Of a DNA stretch of 64,000 nucleotides, positions 49,301-62,000 are shown one piece after another. The DNA is from Fragum whitleyi (Eukaryota > Mollusca > Bivalvia > Cardiida > Cardiidae), in assembly GCA_948146395.1 (NCBI GenBank), contig OX411544.1:91822901-91886900 (forward strand), read 5' to 3'. The notes under the pieces are model-generated. The model was given only the letters and a program-made list of their open reading frames with translations. It was not told where the DNA came from and ran no database searches. The position numbers and the translations under genes are program-made. The first letter of the stretch is position 1, and every line of letters starts with the position of its first letter.

Positions 49301-52300
49301 CATGTCCAAAGGAGCAGTGTCCGTCAGAAACACAATTTCAAAGCGACCAAGATCCACAGGAAGAACATTTCATAGGTAATCAACGGAAGAAAAATTTACT
49401 AAAGACACTAGAAACATGAATTCGAAAATACATTAAATTCTGAGATATGCAATTTGCAGACAATGTTCCTATTTTGATTCAAATCATATTGAGTATTGAA
49501 TGTGTGTGAAATTCTTTAACAAATATGTCGTCATTTCTTTTGTAATACATGAATATTGGACTTGTGTTGATAGTGTTTTGCCAGACATTATTATATTTTA
49601 TATACCCTGTTTTTGTTTATATATATGAGCAGCGTCGCGACAAAACCCGCCTTATTTCATCTGCGTGAAGAATCGTCCAGGATCAGCCTATGCAGTCCGC
49701 ACAGGCTAATCCGAGACGGCATTTTCCGCTTTTAGATGCTTTTCTGTTTAAAGAAGCCTTACTTTAGCAGTAAATCTAGTCGAAGCGGAAAGTGCTGTGC
49801 CAGACTGCACAGGCTAATCTGGGACGACACTTTACGCAGATGCGTGTGTGTGAAATATATGCAAAAACGTTATGTTTGGTCTTTCAGCAACGCCAGTCAC
49901 TCAAGACACTTTCGATGTTGGTACAGATGGGATGCCTATAGAACAGCAACAAGTTGGTAGGTATATTCAATGTTTCTGTTAAGGAAATTGTAATCATTAT
50001 GACGGTAATTAATGAAAGTAGTTGACTAAATAATCAGGTATTTGAGATGATATTTTTGTCGTCATTTTTCATAGGTAAGAAACCCGGAAGGTGAACGATG
50101 AAGGATGTGTGTTAAAATCCAAAGTCATGTGACTTTTAACTGACACGTGAAAGTTGTTTTCTGATTAATCATTTTTAAAGTTACCCATGGTATATCAAAT
50201 AAAGATATTGCATATTACTTATAAGATGACTTTCAAAGGATTAAGCATCAAATATATCGTCATTTCTTTTGTAATACATGAATATTGGACTGGTGTTGGT
50301 AGTGTTTTGCTAGACATTATTATATTTTATATACCCTGTTTTTGTTTAAAAAATATGAGCAGCGTCGCGACAAAACCCGCCTTATTTCATCTGCGTGAGG
50401 TATCGTCCAGGATTAGCATATGCAGTCCGCACAGGCTAATCCGAGACGGCACTTTCCGCTTTTAGATGCTTTTCTGTTTAAAGAAGCCTTACTCTAGCAG
50501 TAAATCCAGTCGAAGCGGAAAGTGCCCTCTCGGACAGCACAGGCTAATCTCGGACGACTTTTAACGCAGATGCGTGTGTGTGAAATATATGCACAAACGT
50601 TATGTTTGGTCTTTCAGCAACGCCAGTCACTCAAGACACTTTCGATGTTGGTACAAATGGGATGCCTATAGAACGGCAACAAGTTGGTTGGTATATTCAA
50701 TGTTTCTGTTAAGGAAATTGTAATCATTATGACGGTAATTAATGAAAGTAGTTGAATAGATAATCAGGTATTTGACATATTTTTGTCGTCATTTTCATAG
50801 GTAAGAAACCCGAAAGATGAACGATGAAGGATGTGTGTTCAAATCCAAAGTCTTGTGACTTTTTACTGACACGTGAAAGTTGTTTTCTGATTAATTAGCT
50901 ATAGAATTACCGGTGGTGTATCAAATAAAAATATTGCATATTACTAATAAGATGACTTTCAAAGGATTAAGCATCAGATATATCGTCATTACTTTTGTAA
51001 TACATGAATATTGGTCTTGTCTTGGTAATGTTTTGCCAGACATTATTATATTTTACATACCCTGCTTTGTTTATAAATATGAGCAGCGTCGCGACAAAAC
51101 CCGCCTTATTTCATCTGCGTAAAGTATCGTGGTCCGCACAGGCTAATCCGAGACGGCACTTTCCGCTTTTAGATGCTTTTCTGTTTAAAGAAGCCTTACT
51201 CTAGCAGTAAATCCAGTCGAAGCGGAAAGTGCTGTCTATTAGCACAGGCTAATCTGGGACGACACTTTACGCAGATGCGTGTGTGTTAAATACATGCAAA
51301 AGCGTTATGTTTGGTCTTTCAGCAACGACAGTCACTCAAGACACTTTAGATGTTGGTACAAATGGGATGCCTATAGAACAGCAACAAGTTGGTACGTATA
51401 TTGAATGTTTCTGTTAAGGAAATTGTAATCATTATGACGGTAATTAATGAAAGTAGTTGAATAGATAATCAGGTATTTGACATGATATTTTTGTCGTCAT
51501 TTTTCATAGGTAAGAAACCCGGAGGGTGTACGATGAAGGATGTGTGTTAAAATCCAAAGTCATGTGACTTTTAACTGACACGTGAAAGTTGTTTTTTGAT
51601 TCATCATTTTTAAAATTACCCGTTGTGTATCAAATAAAGATATTCCATATTACTTATAAGATGACTTTCAAAGGATTAAGAACATTACGCGAACAGCCAC
51701 TGCTTGATTGAGTAATATTTCTTCTGTACGCTAGGCCTTCTAGTGCCTAAACCTTAAGTTTAGCTGAATGTAGTTTGAATGTATAATCTGAACGAAATCT
51801 GAGTTATGACAAGATCATAGTTTCGTCGCCGCCAACTGTAAATTTCTTAAGGTTCATGAATGCAATTTACGTTAAGTTTACCCCACTCTCTTAATTTCTT
51901 ACAGGGGCAAACATTTGCTTAGCTTAATTAACTTCATCTCTGGTAAGCAGGAAATTTTAAAATCATCTGCTTCTTAAGAATATTTCGAGCAAATACCACA
52001 ATTTGCTAACTTTATTAACATTTCAGTATTTCCCTCTCCTGCAGAAAAAGAGGAGTGTCCCTCGGATGAACAAATTCAAAGCGAGCAAGATTCACAGGAA
52101 GAATATTTCATAGGTAACAAAAATACATTTAGTACTCTAGTAGAATGAACTCCCACATTAAATCCGTTCTTCAATGTGCGTAGAACGTTTCAGTCAAATG
52201 TATCTTCATTACTTTTATTACACATGTATATTGGACCAGGATCGGTTATGATGTTCCGCATATTATATCCCACAAAGGGAGATCATATAGTCGCCTCTTT

Positions 52301-52784
52301 GTCCGCTCGTCCTTCATAACTTTGTCCGGAGCATAACTCAAAAACTATAAGAAGCATCAGCACTAAACTGCATAGGTTGATAGATCTTGTTGAGGAGACG
52401 TGCATTGGTTAAGAACCATAACCCATCTTTATAATTTAGGATTTATTGCCCTTTGTTTATATTTTCTGTGACAAAAATTTATTCGGGGAGCATAATCCGT
52501 TTCCGACGGTCCTTGTTGTTTATATTTTGCAACAAATTGTGTTTGGTATTTCAGCAACGCCTGTCACTCAAGATACTATCAACGTTGGTACAAATAGGAT
52601 GCCTATAGAACAGCAACCAGTTGGTTGGTGTATTGGATGTTTCTGTTATGGAAATTGTCAGCCTTATCCCTTGATTACGGTATTAAATGAAAAATTAATA
52701 AAGTAAATCAGAAAAGGAAAATTCAAATTGCAAACTGATAAATCAAATCTAATCTACTCTGACTTAAATTGTTCTTTCTTCCAG

Positions 52785-52827
<43 letters not shown>

Positions 52828-52936
52828 CACACTCACTCCACTCACTCACTCACACACTCACTCACACTCTCTCTTACTCATTAACTCACTCACTATCTCT
52901 CTCACATTCACTAACTCATTCACTCACTCACACTCT

Positions 52937-52976
<40 letters not shown>

Positions 52977-55958
52977 TCTGTCTGTCTCTATCTCTGTCTC
53001 TCTCTCTGTCTCTTTCTCTCTCTCTTCCTTCGACTGGTGCTGGGGAATATTCAGAAAGTACAATTTCTTCCAAAGAAACGACGCCAATTCAATAAATATA
53101 TTCTAAGAAAGGATGAAACAAACATTTTCCACCTCTTTTAAGGAAATTGTTATCATTATCACGGTAATTAATGAAAGTAGTTGAATAGATAATCAGGTAT
53201 TTGATATCATATTTTTGTCGTCATTTTTCATAGGTTAGAAACCCGGAAGGTGAACGATGAAGGATGTGTGTTAAAATCCAAAGTCATGTGACTTTTAATT
53301 GACATGTGAAAGTTGTTTTCTGATTAATAATTTTTAAAATTACCCATGGTATATCAAATAAAGATATTGCATATTACTTATAAGATGACTTTCAAAGGAT
53401 TAAGCATCAAATATATCGTCATTTCTTTTGTAATACATGAATATTGGACTGGTGTTGGTAGTGTTTTGCTAGACATTATTATATTTTATATACCCTATTT
53501 TTGTTTAAAAAATATGAGCAGCGTCGCGACAAAACCCGCCTTATTTCATTTGCGTGAAGTATCGTCCAGGATTAGCCTATGCACTCCGCACAGGCTAATC
53601 CGAGACGGCACTTTCCGCTTTTAGATGTTTTTCTGTTTAAAGAAGCCTTACTCTAGCAGTAAATCTAGTCGAAGCGGAAAGTGCCGTCTGGGACAGCACA
53701 GGCTAATCTGAGACGACACTTTACGCAGATGCGTGTGTGTGAAATATATGCACAAACGTTATGTTTGGTCTTTCAGCAACGCCAGTCACTCAAGACACTT
53801 TCGATGTTGGTACAAATGGGATGCCTATAGAACAGCAACAAGTTGGTTGGTATATGCAATGTTTCTGTAAAGGAAATTGTAATCATTATGACGGTAATTA
53901 ATGAAAGTAGTTGAATAGATAATCAGGTATTTGACATATTTTTGTCGTCATTTTTCATAGGTAAGAAACCCGGAAGGTGAACGATGAAGGATGTGTGTTC
54001 AAATCCAAAGTCATGTGACTTTTAACTGACACGTGAAAGTTGTTTTCTGATTAATTAGTTTTAGAATTACCGGTGGTATATCAAATAAAGGTATAACATA
54101 TTACTAATAAGATGACTTTCAAAGGATTTAGCATCAGATATATCGTCAGTACTTTTGTAATACATGAATATTGGTCTTGTGCTGGTAGTCTTTTGCCAGA
54201 CATTATATTTTATATATACCCTGCTTTTGTTTATAAATATGAGAAGCGTCGCGACAAAACCCGCCTTATTTCATCTGCGTAAAGTATCTTGGTCCGCACA
54301 GGCTAATCCGAGACGGCACTTTCCGCTTTTAGATGCTTTTCTGTTTAAAGAAGCCTTACTCTAGTAGTAAATCCAGTCTAAGCGGAAAGTGCTGTCCATT
54401 AGCACAGGCTAATCTGGGACGACACTTTACGCAGATGCGTGTGTGTGAAATATATGCAATAGCGTTATGTTTGGTCTTTCAGCAACGACAGTCACTCAAG
54501 ACACTTTAGATGTTGGTACAAATGGGATGCCTATAGAACAGCAACAAGTTGGTACGTATATTGAATGTTTCTGTTAAGGAAATTGTAATTATAATGACGG
54601 TAATTAATGAAAGTAGTTGAATAGATAATCAGGTATTTGACATGATATTTTTGTCGTCATTTTTCATAGGTAAGAAACCCGGAAGGTGAACGATGAAGGA
54701 TGTGTGTTAAAATCCAAAGTCATTTGACTTTTAATTGATACGTGAAAGTTGTTTTCTGATTAATCATTTTTAAAATTACCCGTTGTGTATCAAATAAAGA
54801 TATTGCATATTACTTATAAGATGACTTTCAAAGGATTAAGAACATTACGCGAACAGCCACTGCTTGATTGAGTAATATTTCTTCTGTACGCTAGGCCTTC
54901 TAGTGCCTTAACCTTAAGTTTAGCTGAATGTAGTTTGAATGTATAATCTGAACGAAATCTGAGTTATGACAAGATCATAGTTTCGTCGCCACCAACTGTA
55001 AATAATTAAGGTTCATGAATGCAATTTACGTTAAGTTTACCCCACTCTCTTAATTTCTTACAGGGGCAAACATTTGCTTAGCTTAATTAACTTCATCACT
55101 TGTAAGCAGGAAATTTTAAAAGCATCTGCTTCTTAAGAATATTTCGAGCAAATACCACAATTTGCTAACTTTATCAACATTTCAGTATTTCCCTCTCCTG
55201 CAGAAAAAGAGGAGTGTCCCTCAGATGAACAAATTCAAAGCGAGTAAGATTCACAGGAAGAATATTTCATAGGTAACAAAAATACATTTAGTACTCTAGT
55301 AGCATGAACCCCCACATTAAATCCGTTCTTCAATGTGCGTAGAACGTTTCAGTCAAATATATCTTCATTACTTTTATTACACATGTATATTGGACCAGGA
55401 TCGGTTATGATGTTCCACATATTATATCCCACAAAGGGAGATCATATAGTCGCCCCTTTGTCCGCCCGTCCTTCATAACTTTGCCCGGAGCATAACTCAA
55501 AAACTATAAGAGGCATCAGCACTAAACTTCATAGGTAGATAGATCTTGTTGAGGAGACATGCATTGGTTAAGAACCATAACCCATCTTTATAATTTAGGA
55601 GTTATTGCCCTTTGTGTATATTTTCTGTGACAAAAATTTATTCGGGGAGCTTAATCCGTTTCCGACGGTCCTTGATGTTTATATTTTGCAACAAATTGTG
55701 TTTGGTATTTCAGCAACGCCTGTCACTCAAGATACTATCAACGTTGGTACAAATAGGATGCCAATAGAACAGCAACCAGTTGGTTGGTATATTGAATGTT
55801 TCTGTTATGGAAATTGTTAGCCTTTTCCCTTGATTACGGTATTAAATGAAAAAATTAATAAAGTAAATCAGAAAAGGAAAATTCAAATTGCAAAGTGATA
55901 AATCAAACATTTATATAAAAATCTAATCTATTCTGACTTAAATTGTTCTTTCTTCCAG

Positions 55959-56004
<46 letters not shown>

Positions 56005-59000
56005 AGACACTCACTCCACTCACACACCCACTCACTCACACTCTCTCTTACTCATTAACTCACTCCCTATCTCTCTCACATTCACTAACTCATTCACTCA
56101 CTCACACTCTCCCTCTCTCTCTCTCTCTCTGTCTGTCTGTCTCTATCTCTCCTATCTCTGTCTCTCTCTCTGTCTCTTTCTCTCTCTCTCTCTTCCTTCG
56201 ACTGGTGCTGGGGAATATTCAGAAATTACAATTTCTTCCAAAGGAACGACGCCAATTCAATAAATATATTCTAAGAAACGATGAAACAAACATTTTCCAT
56301 TTCTTCATATCTCATAGAATCCACATTAATGTGCTCAATTTCTTAAGTGGTACATCCAATTTCCTTAGTCGCCATGGCTAAAGCATTTCCGAGCAAATCA
56401 TTGTAAACATCTTTTAAGCCTTTCACACATATATACGCATTTTCACGCATGTTTTCAGAGAGGCTTTGGAAAACATTTTGAAAAAAGGAGAACTGAGCCA
56501 TTTCTCCTTTTCTCAAAATGTTTTTCAGTGTCAGAAAAGGTACATGATATATTGTTCCAATTACTGTTTCAGGACTTGATTTACCTGTTATTTGTAAAAG
56601 TCTGAAAATGCCTGTCTGATAAAGGGTTAAAGTCAGGAGCACCCGGCTACGTTATATTTGAAATATGTATCTCTACTGAGGGTACTACATGTTTTAAAAC
56701 TACATGCCCGTGAGTCATACAAAACTATAAATAAACTTAACATTTATAAAAAAGTGTTTTGACATTAAATCTAGTAAATTCAAGAGAGAAAATGGAGTCA
56801 CAAATAAAACAATTCGAACATGATGCATATTTATAAAATGGTTGTATCTAATATTTCAGTAAGCTCCATCGACAGTGAATACTGTCAGCAGTCACCTGAA
56901 GCGTCATTTGAAACAAGTGATCCCTACTGCAACCAAATTAACATTGATTTAGAAGAGACTGATTCGCTTAACATTGGTCAGTACTATTAGTTTTTATAAG
57001 TTCACATTCCTTGCATTTGCTTATATCTTTTGCCTTGGCCTATATCACAGCATTGGCATGCAAAGTTGGAAAAAGAAGAATTTTGTGATGATTGTTTGTT
57101 TGAATGGGGTTTAACGCCGCTTTTTAACAATCTTTCAGTCATATCGCGGTGGCTGGAGCACCTAACAATGGATTCCTGATTTTTCGCACCTGTACTACCA
57201 TTACAGCCTTTCCTTGTTTCCAACTACTATCCCTCATAGGTTCACGATTATCTACCCATTGGTGAGAGACAAATGTCGGAAAGTCGATTGCCGCCATCGG
57301 GGATCGAACCCGGGACCCTTTGAATGATAGTCCGACGCGCTACCAACTGCGCTATGACGGCGGCTAAGTTTGTGATGAACGCAATGCGACATTAATTATT
57401 ATCATGAAAAATATGAATGTCTTTTGAATAAATAAAATGAGTAAATAAATCATAGGTAACAGAAACATAAATAATCAAGTCAATCCGAAATAGATAAATA
57501 AATAAACAAACAAACCATTAAACAAGCAACCGTTTCTGTTTCACAGTTATTTTAATATTCCTTTCATTCAAAATGATAGTAAGTTAGATCGGGATTTAAC
57601 GAAGCTTTTAAACATATCTCAGATCATTTCGCAGTGATGAAGCACCAGTCATGCTTTTCTTGCCTATTCATGTCAGTACTTACACTATTTTATTTTCTTA
57701 CCCTGCCAATGACTTCATACTCATATATTAAGAGGTGAGGGCAAATGTTTGCCGGAAAGAAGTTCAGTTCGGCCAAGAAATGAACCCGCGACCTACAAAT
57801 CACAGGTGCGGTGCGCTCACCAACTGCGCTACCCCGGCTTGGACAAAGTTTGAACTGAGAGAGATAGTGAGCGATATTGATGTGTTGGTTTCCATTCAAG
57901 CAAGTCTGTGCTTTATTCTAATAACTATAATGCAAATAATCAAACGAATACTTAAAATATATATTAACTAAAAAACAAAAAAATAAATGAAAAATCAAAC
58001 GTTATCTTTTACATGAGCAATATTTTTTCATTCCACAAAGGTTCCCCAAGCCGTAAAGTCTAAACTATGCGGCAACACACAGGAAAGCCTTAGGCCTATA
58101 TTCAAAGTAAGGTGATTAAGGGTACAATGACAGTCCACGAATAAATGACCAGTGAATTATAAAATAAAGAGACGGAAAGAAATGAATGAATAGATCAGTG
58201 AAAGTTGTCAAGATTTATTCGCTGTTAAATAATGAACTTGAACGTAATTTCTATTCTCCAAATTACATGTAACTCTTTTCCAAAATGTTATTCAGATCAT
58301 TATAATGTTATTATACATCATTTAACGCAGTAATGACGTTGGAATAGTATGTACCATTAAGTCAGAGGAAGGTTTCTGGACAATACTTGAATCTAAACAT
58401 CATTTGTTTTGATGCAAAACTGGTGTACACTTTCATGTGTCCTTTTTACTTGAGGCTACGTCACGCATAACATATTCTCTTTTCCCTGTCGGGCTAGCTC
58501 AGTTGGTAGAGCGTCGGCTTTACAATCCTAAGAAACCGGAGGGTTTCAAGGGTCGTGTGTTCGAATCCTGGCAGCGGCAGCTTCTTTCCGGTGAATTTTC
58601 ACCTCTCACTGCCGGTTCAAGTGAGAAAGCAGTCAGAGGCTTGGAATGAAGTAGTGTGAGTACCGGTATGGGTAAGCCAGGAAAACACTGTAGACCGCCG
58701 CGATATAACCTCAGTTGTTGAAAGCGGCGTTAAACCCCACTCAATCAATCAATTGTCCTTCCTCAGGTTTGATGCTGCACTGACTTTCCTTTAAAACTAA
58801 TAGTTAGCACGTATATTTCAGATATACATGTAAATTTCTCATTGAAGAATTCGTTTAATTTATCTGTTACCACGTCCATTACAGTAAATTAAATTTCATG
58901 CCAGGTGTACCTCATGTGTAATCCTTACTATTTAATACTTCAGCATGTCCTAAGGAGCAGTGTCCGTCAGAAACACAAATCCAAAGCGGCCAAGGTCCAC

Positions 59001-62000
59001 AGGAAGAATATTTCATAGGTAATCAACGGAAGAAAAATTTACTTAATACTCTAGTAACATGAACTCCAACAGTTTTCATACATTACATTCTTAGATATGC
59101 AGTATTGCACTTTGCAGACATTGTTCCTATTTTGATTCAAATCAAACTGAGTATTGAATATGTGTGAAACTCTTTATCATTACTTTTGTAATACATAAAT
59201 ATTGGACTGGTGTTGGTAGTGTTTTGCCAGACATTATTATATTTTATATACCCTGTTTTTGTTTTTATATATATAATTGTGTGTGTGTGTGTGTGCGTGC
59301 GTGTTTGTGTGTGTGTGTGAAATATATGCAAAAACGTTATGTTTGGTCTTTCAGCAACGTCAGTCACTCAAGACACTTTCGATGTTGGTACAAATGGAAT
59401 GCCTATAGAACAGCAACACATTGGATGGTAGTTTTTTTCGATGTAAATACTATCTATAGTGCACAGACGTTTTTGACATACACTCTTTTCATTCTTCATT
59501 ATTTCTTTCAGACAACAACAATTTACCGGAAGGATCATGTTCAAGAAGATCTGGAAGTAGTTTGCAGGGTGAGAAATGCTTATTGACCAATCCAATGTTG
59601 GGTAGAAATATACCATTTCAACATTTACCTGAGCTGAGGCTGATTCCTTTCTTTTATACGGAAATATATGAAAATCAAGACATAGGGGATGTCCGTTCGT
59701 ACGTCCGTCACATTCTAAGTATTTTTTAGAAACTATGAGGGCTATTAACTTGAAACCTCACACATGTATTCGGGTGAGGGAGGTCGTGGATTCGAGTCCC
59801 GATCGGATCATAACAAAGACTTTCCGAAAAATGGTAGTATTTGTGTCTCTCCTTGGCGCTCATGATTATTGGGTTTAGCATTATGGCTGGTTCGTTAGTA
59901 TCAGGATAAATTGACTGACCGAGTTCAGTCCGTCGTGTATCAGTGCTTTACACTTGGCACGTTAAAGAACCAGGGGGCTCTATTGTTGAAGGGGTGGGAC
60001 AAAACTTGGCTCCCGTGTACTCTCTGGGACGTCCATTAGCCATTGATAGCAAAACATCGACGTAACCAAACAAACAAACAAGTATTTGGGGTATACCTTC
60101 TGCCAGGCCAAGTTCTTTAAATTTTTGGCCCCTACTGAAAATGAAACGGTTTTTGCACGGGGTCGAAATTTGGTTCTGCCCCTGGGGTCACAAGTTTGTA
60201 CATAGGAACATGTAGTAAGATAGTAAAAATGCGGTTTTTGCACGGGGGTGAAATTTGGTCCCGCCCCTGGGATCACAAGTTTGTACATAGGCATATGTAG
60301 TAATGCGATTTTCATAACTCTTAGCAGGAATTATCCTTGGGTGAAACTCTTCCGAAATAGCTTAAAGACTTATGATCTGTTGACAAAAATGCCTTTCGCG
60401 GCATCACAAAATGGGGAAAAGCTACCCTAACATTGAAGCCCTTTTATTCACTAACCCTAAAGCCTAGGATTACCAAATGTGATGTAGCATCATCTTTTTG
60501 GTCTCTACCAAATATGTAACGGTTCCTCTGGCCCGGAGGTCAAATTCGCCCACTCTCCCTCGGGAGTCATAAATTTTTACATAAGCATATGTAGTATAAA
60601 GGTAAACTAGAGGCGCTTGAGCGGCTGTATTGCTCCATAGGCCTGAAAAGATCGATTAAGGGAGAACAGCAGCATTTATTTTCAACAAGGGAAGCAACTC
60701 AAATGCACAAATAATGAGTTAGCATGATTTTTTCCCAAAATTTCCACTATATGGAAATTATTCCCACTCGTGAAAAACTCTTTTTATGGAAATAAGCTCC
60801 GCCCATTAAAGCCATATTTTTTATTATCAAATCCAAATTCTTTGAAGGAATCTGAAAAAGGGCACCCATAGATGATTTCTGTAAAATTTGGTTAAATTCT
60901 ATCCCATAGATTCTAAGAAAAAAATTCAAGGTTTTATCATATATGGAAATAAGCTACGCCCATTAAAGCCATGTTTTTCACCCGATTCAAATTCTTTGAA
61001 GGAATCTGAAAAAGGGTCACCCATAGATCATTTCTGTAAAATTTATTTGAATTCTATCCAATAGATCTTGAGAAGATTTTTGAAGGTTTTACCATATATG
61101 GAAATCAGCTCCGCCCATAAAAGCCGTTTTTCATCCGATCCAAATTCTTTGAAGGAATCTGATAAAAGGTCACCCAAAGATTATTTCTGTAAAATTTGTT
61201 TGAATTCTATCCAATAGATTCTGAGAAGAAGATTATTGAAAGTTTTGCCATATATGGAAATTAGCTCCACCAATTAAAGCCATGTTTTTCACCCGATCAA
61301 AAATCTTTGAAGAAAACTGATAAAGGTTCACCCAAGGATCATTTGTGTAAAATTTGGTTGAATTCTATCCAATAGATTCTGAGAAGAAGAATTTTGAAGG
61401 TTTTTTCATATATGGAAATAGTTTTGCCCATTAAAGCCGTTTTTCACCCGATCCAAATTCTTTGAAGGAATCCGATATAGGGTCACCCAAAGATCATTTC
61501 TGTAAAATTTGGTTGAATTCTATCCAATAGATTCTGAGACGATGATTTTTTAAGGTTTTACCATATATGGAAATTAGCTCCGCCCATTAAAGTCATGTTT
61601 TCCACCCGATCAAAATTCTTTGAAGGAATCTGATAGAGGGTCACCCAAAGATCATTCCTGTGAAATTTGGTTGAAATTGGACCAGTAGATTCTGAGGAGA
61701 AGATTTTTTTAAAAAAAAAAGTTTACGGACGCACGGACGGACGGACGGACGCACGACAGACACTCCGCCATGACAATAGCCCCAGTGGCCTTCTGCCAGT
61801 GGAGCTAAAAATGAGACCTCTTAAACCACTGGTTAGATTTTCACCACGATTAACTTGAAACTTAACACATGTCAAGTTCGAATTTGCTTGTGATCCTGAC
61901 TTTTGGCTCTTTTCCTATCTACCTGTAACCACAACTGGCTTGAGATCAAACACCCCAAGGGCATGCAATGCTCTTGTTCTGATCATAACCAGGAATAAAG

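Larger units (their letters stand above)
49980..53138 (+). repeat. Segmental tandem duplication, unit 1 (3.16 kb)
   Basis: It begins TTAAGGAAATTGTAATCATT just after exon A1 and contains A2, A3, B2, A4 and a CT-rich segment. Every landmark recurs 3,159-3,160 bp further right (A2 to A5, A3 to A6, B2 to B2', A4 to A7), with few differences. Confidence 0.9.
53139..56297 (+). repeat. Segmental tandem duplication, unit 2 (3.16 kb)
   Basis: Second copy of 49,980-53,138. The junction reads from the end of unit 1 (ACATTTTCCACCTCTTT) straight into TAAGGAAATTGTTATCATTA. It contains A5, A6, B2', A7 and a second CT-rich segment. Confidence 0.9.

Noticed and set aside
50187..50465. Repeated ORF MVYQIKILHITYKMTF (also 50,913 and 53,346)
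   Set aside because: It is intron sequence copied with the cassette units. It ends inside the palindromic element and has no splice support.
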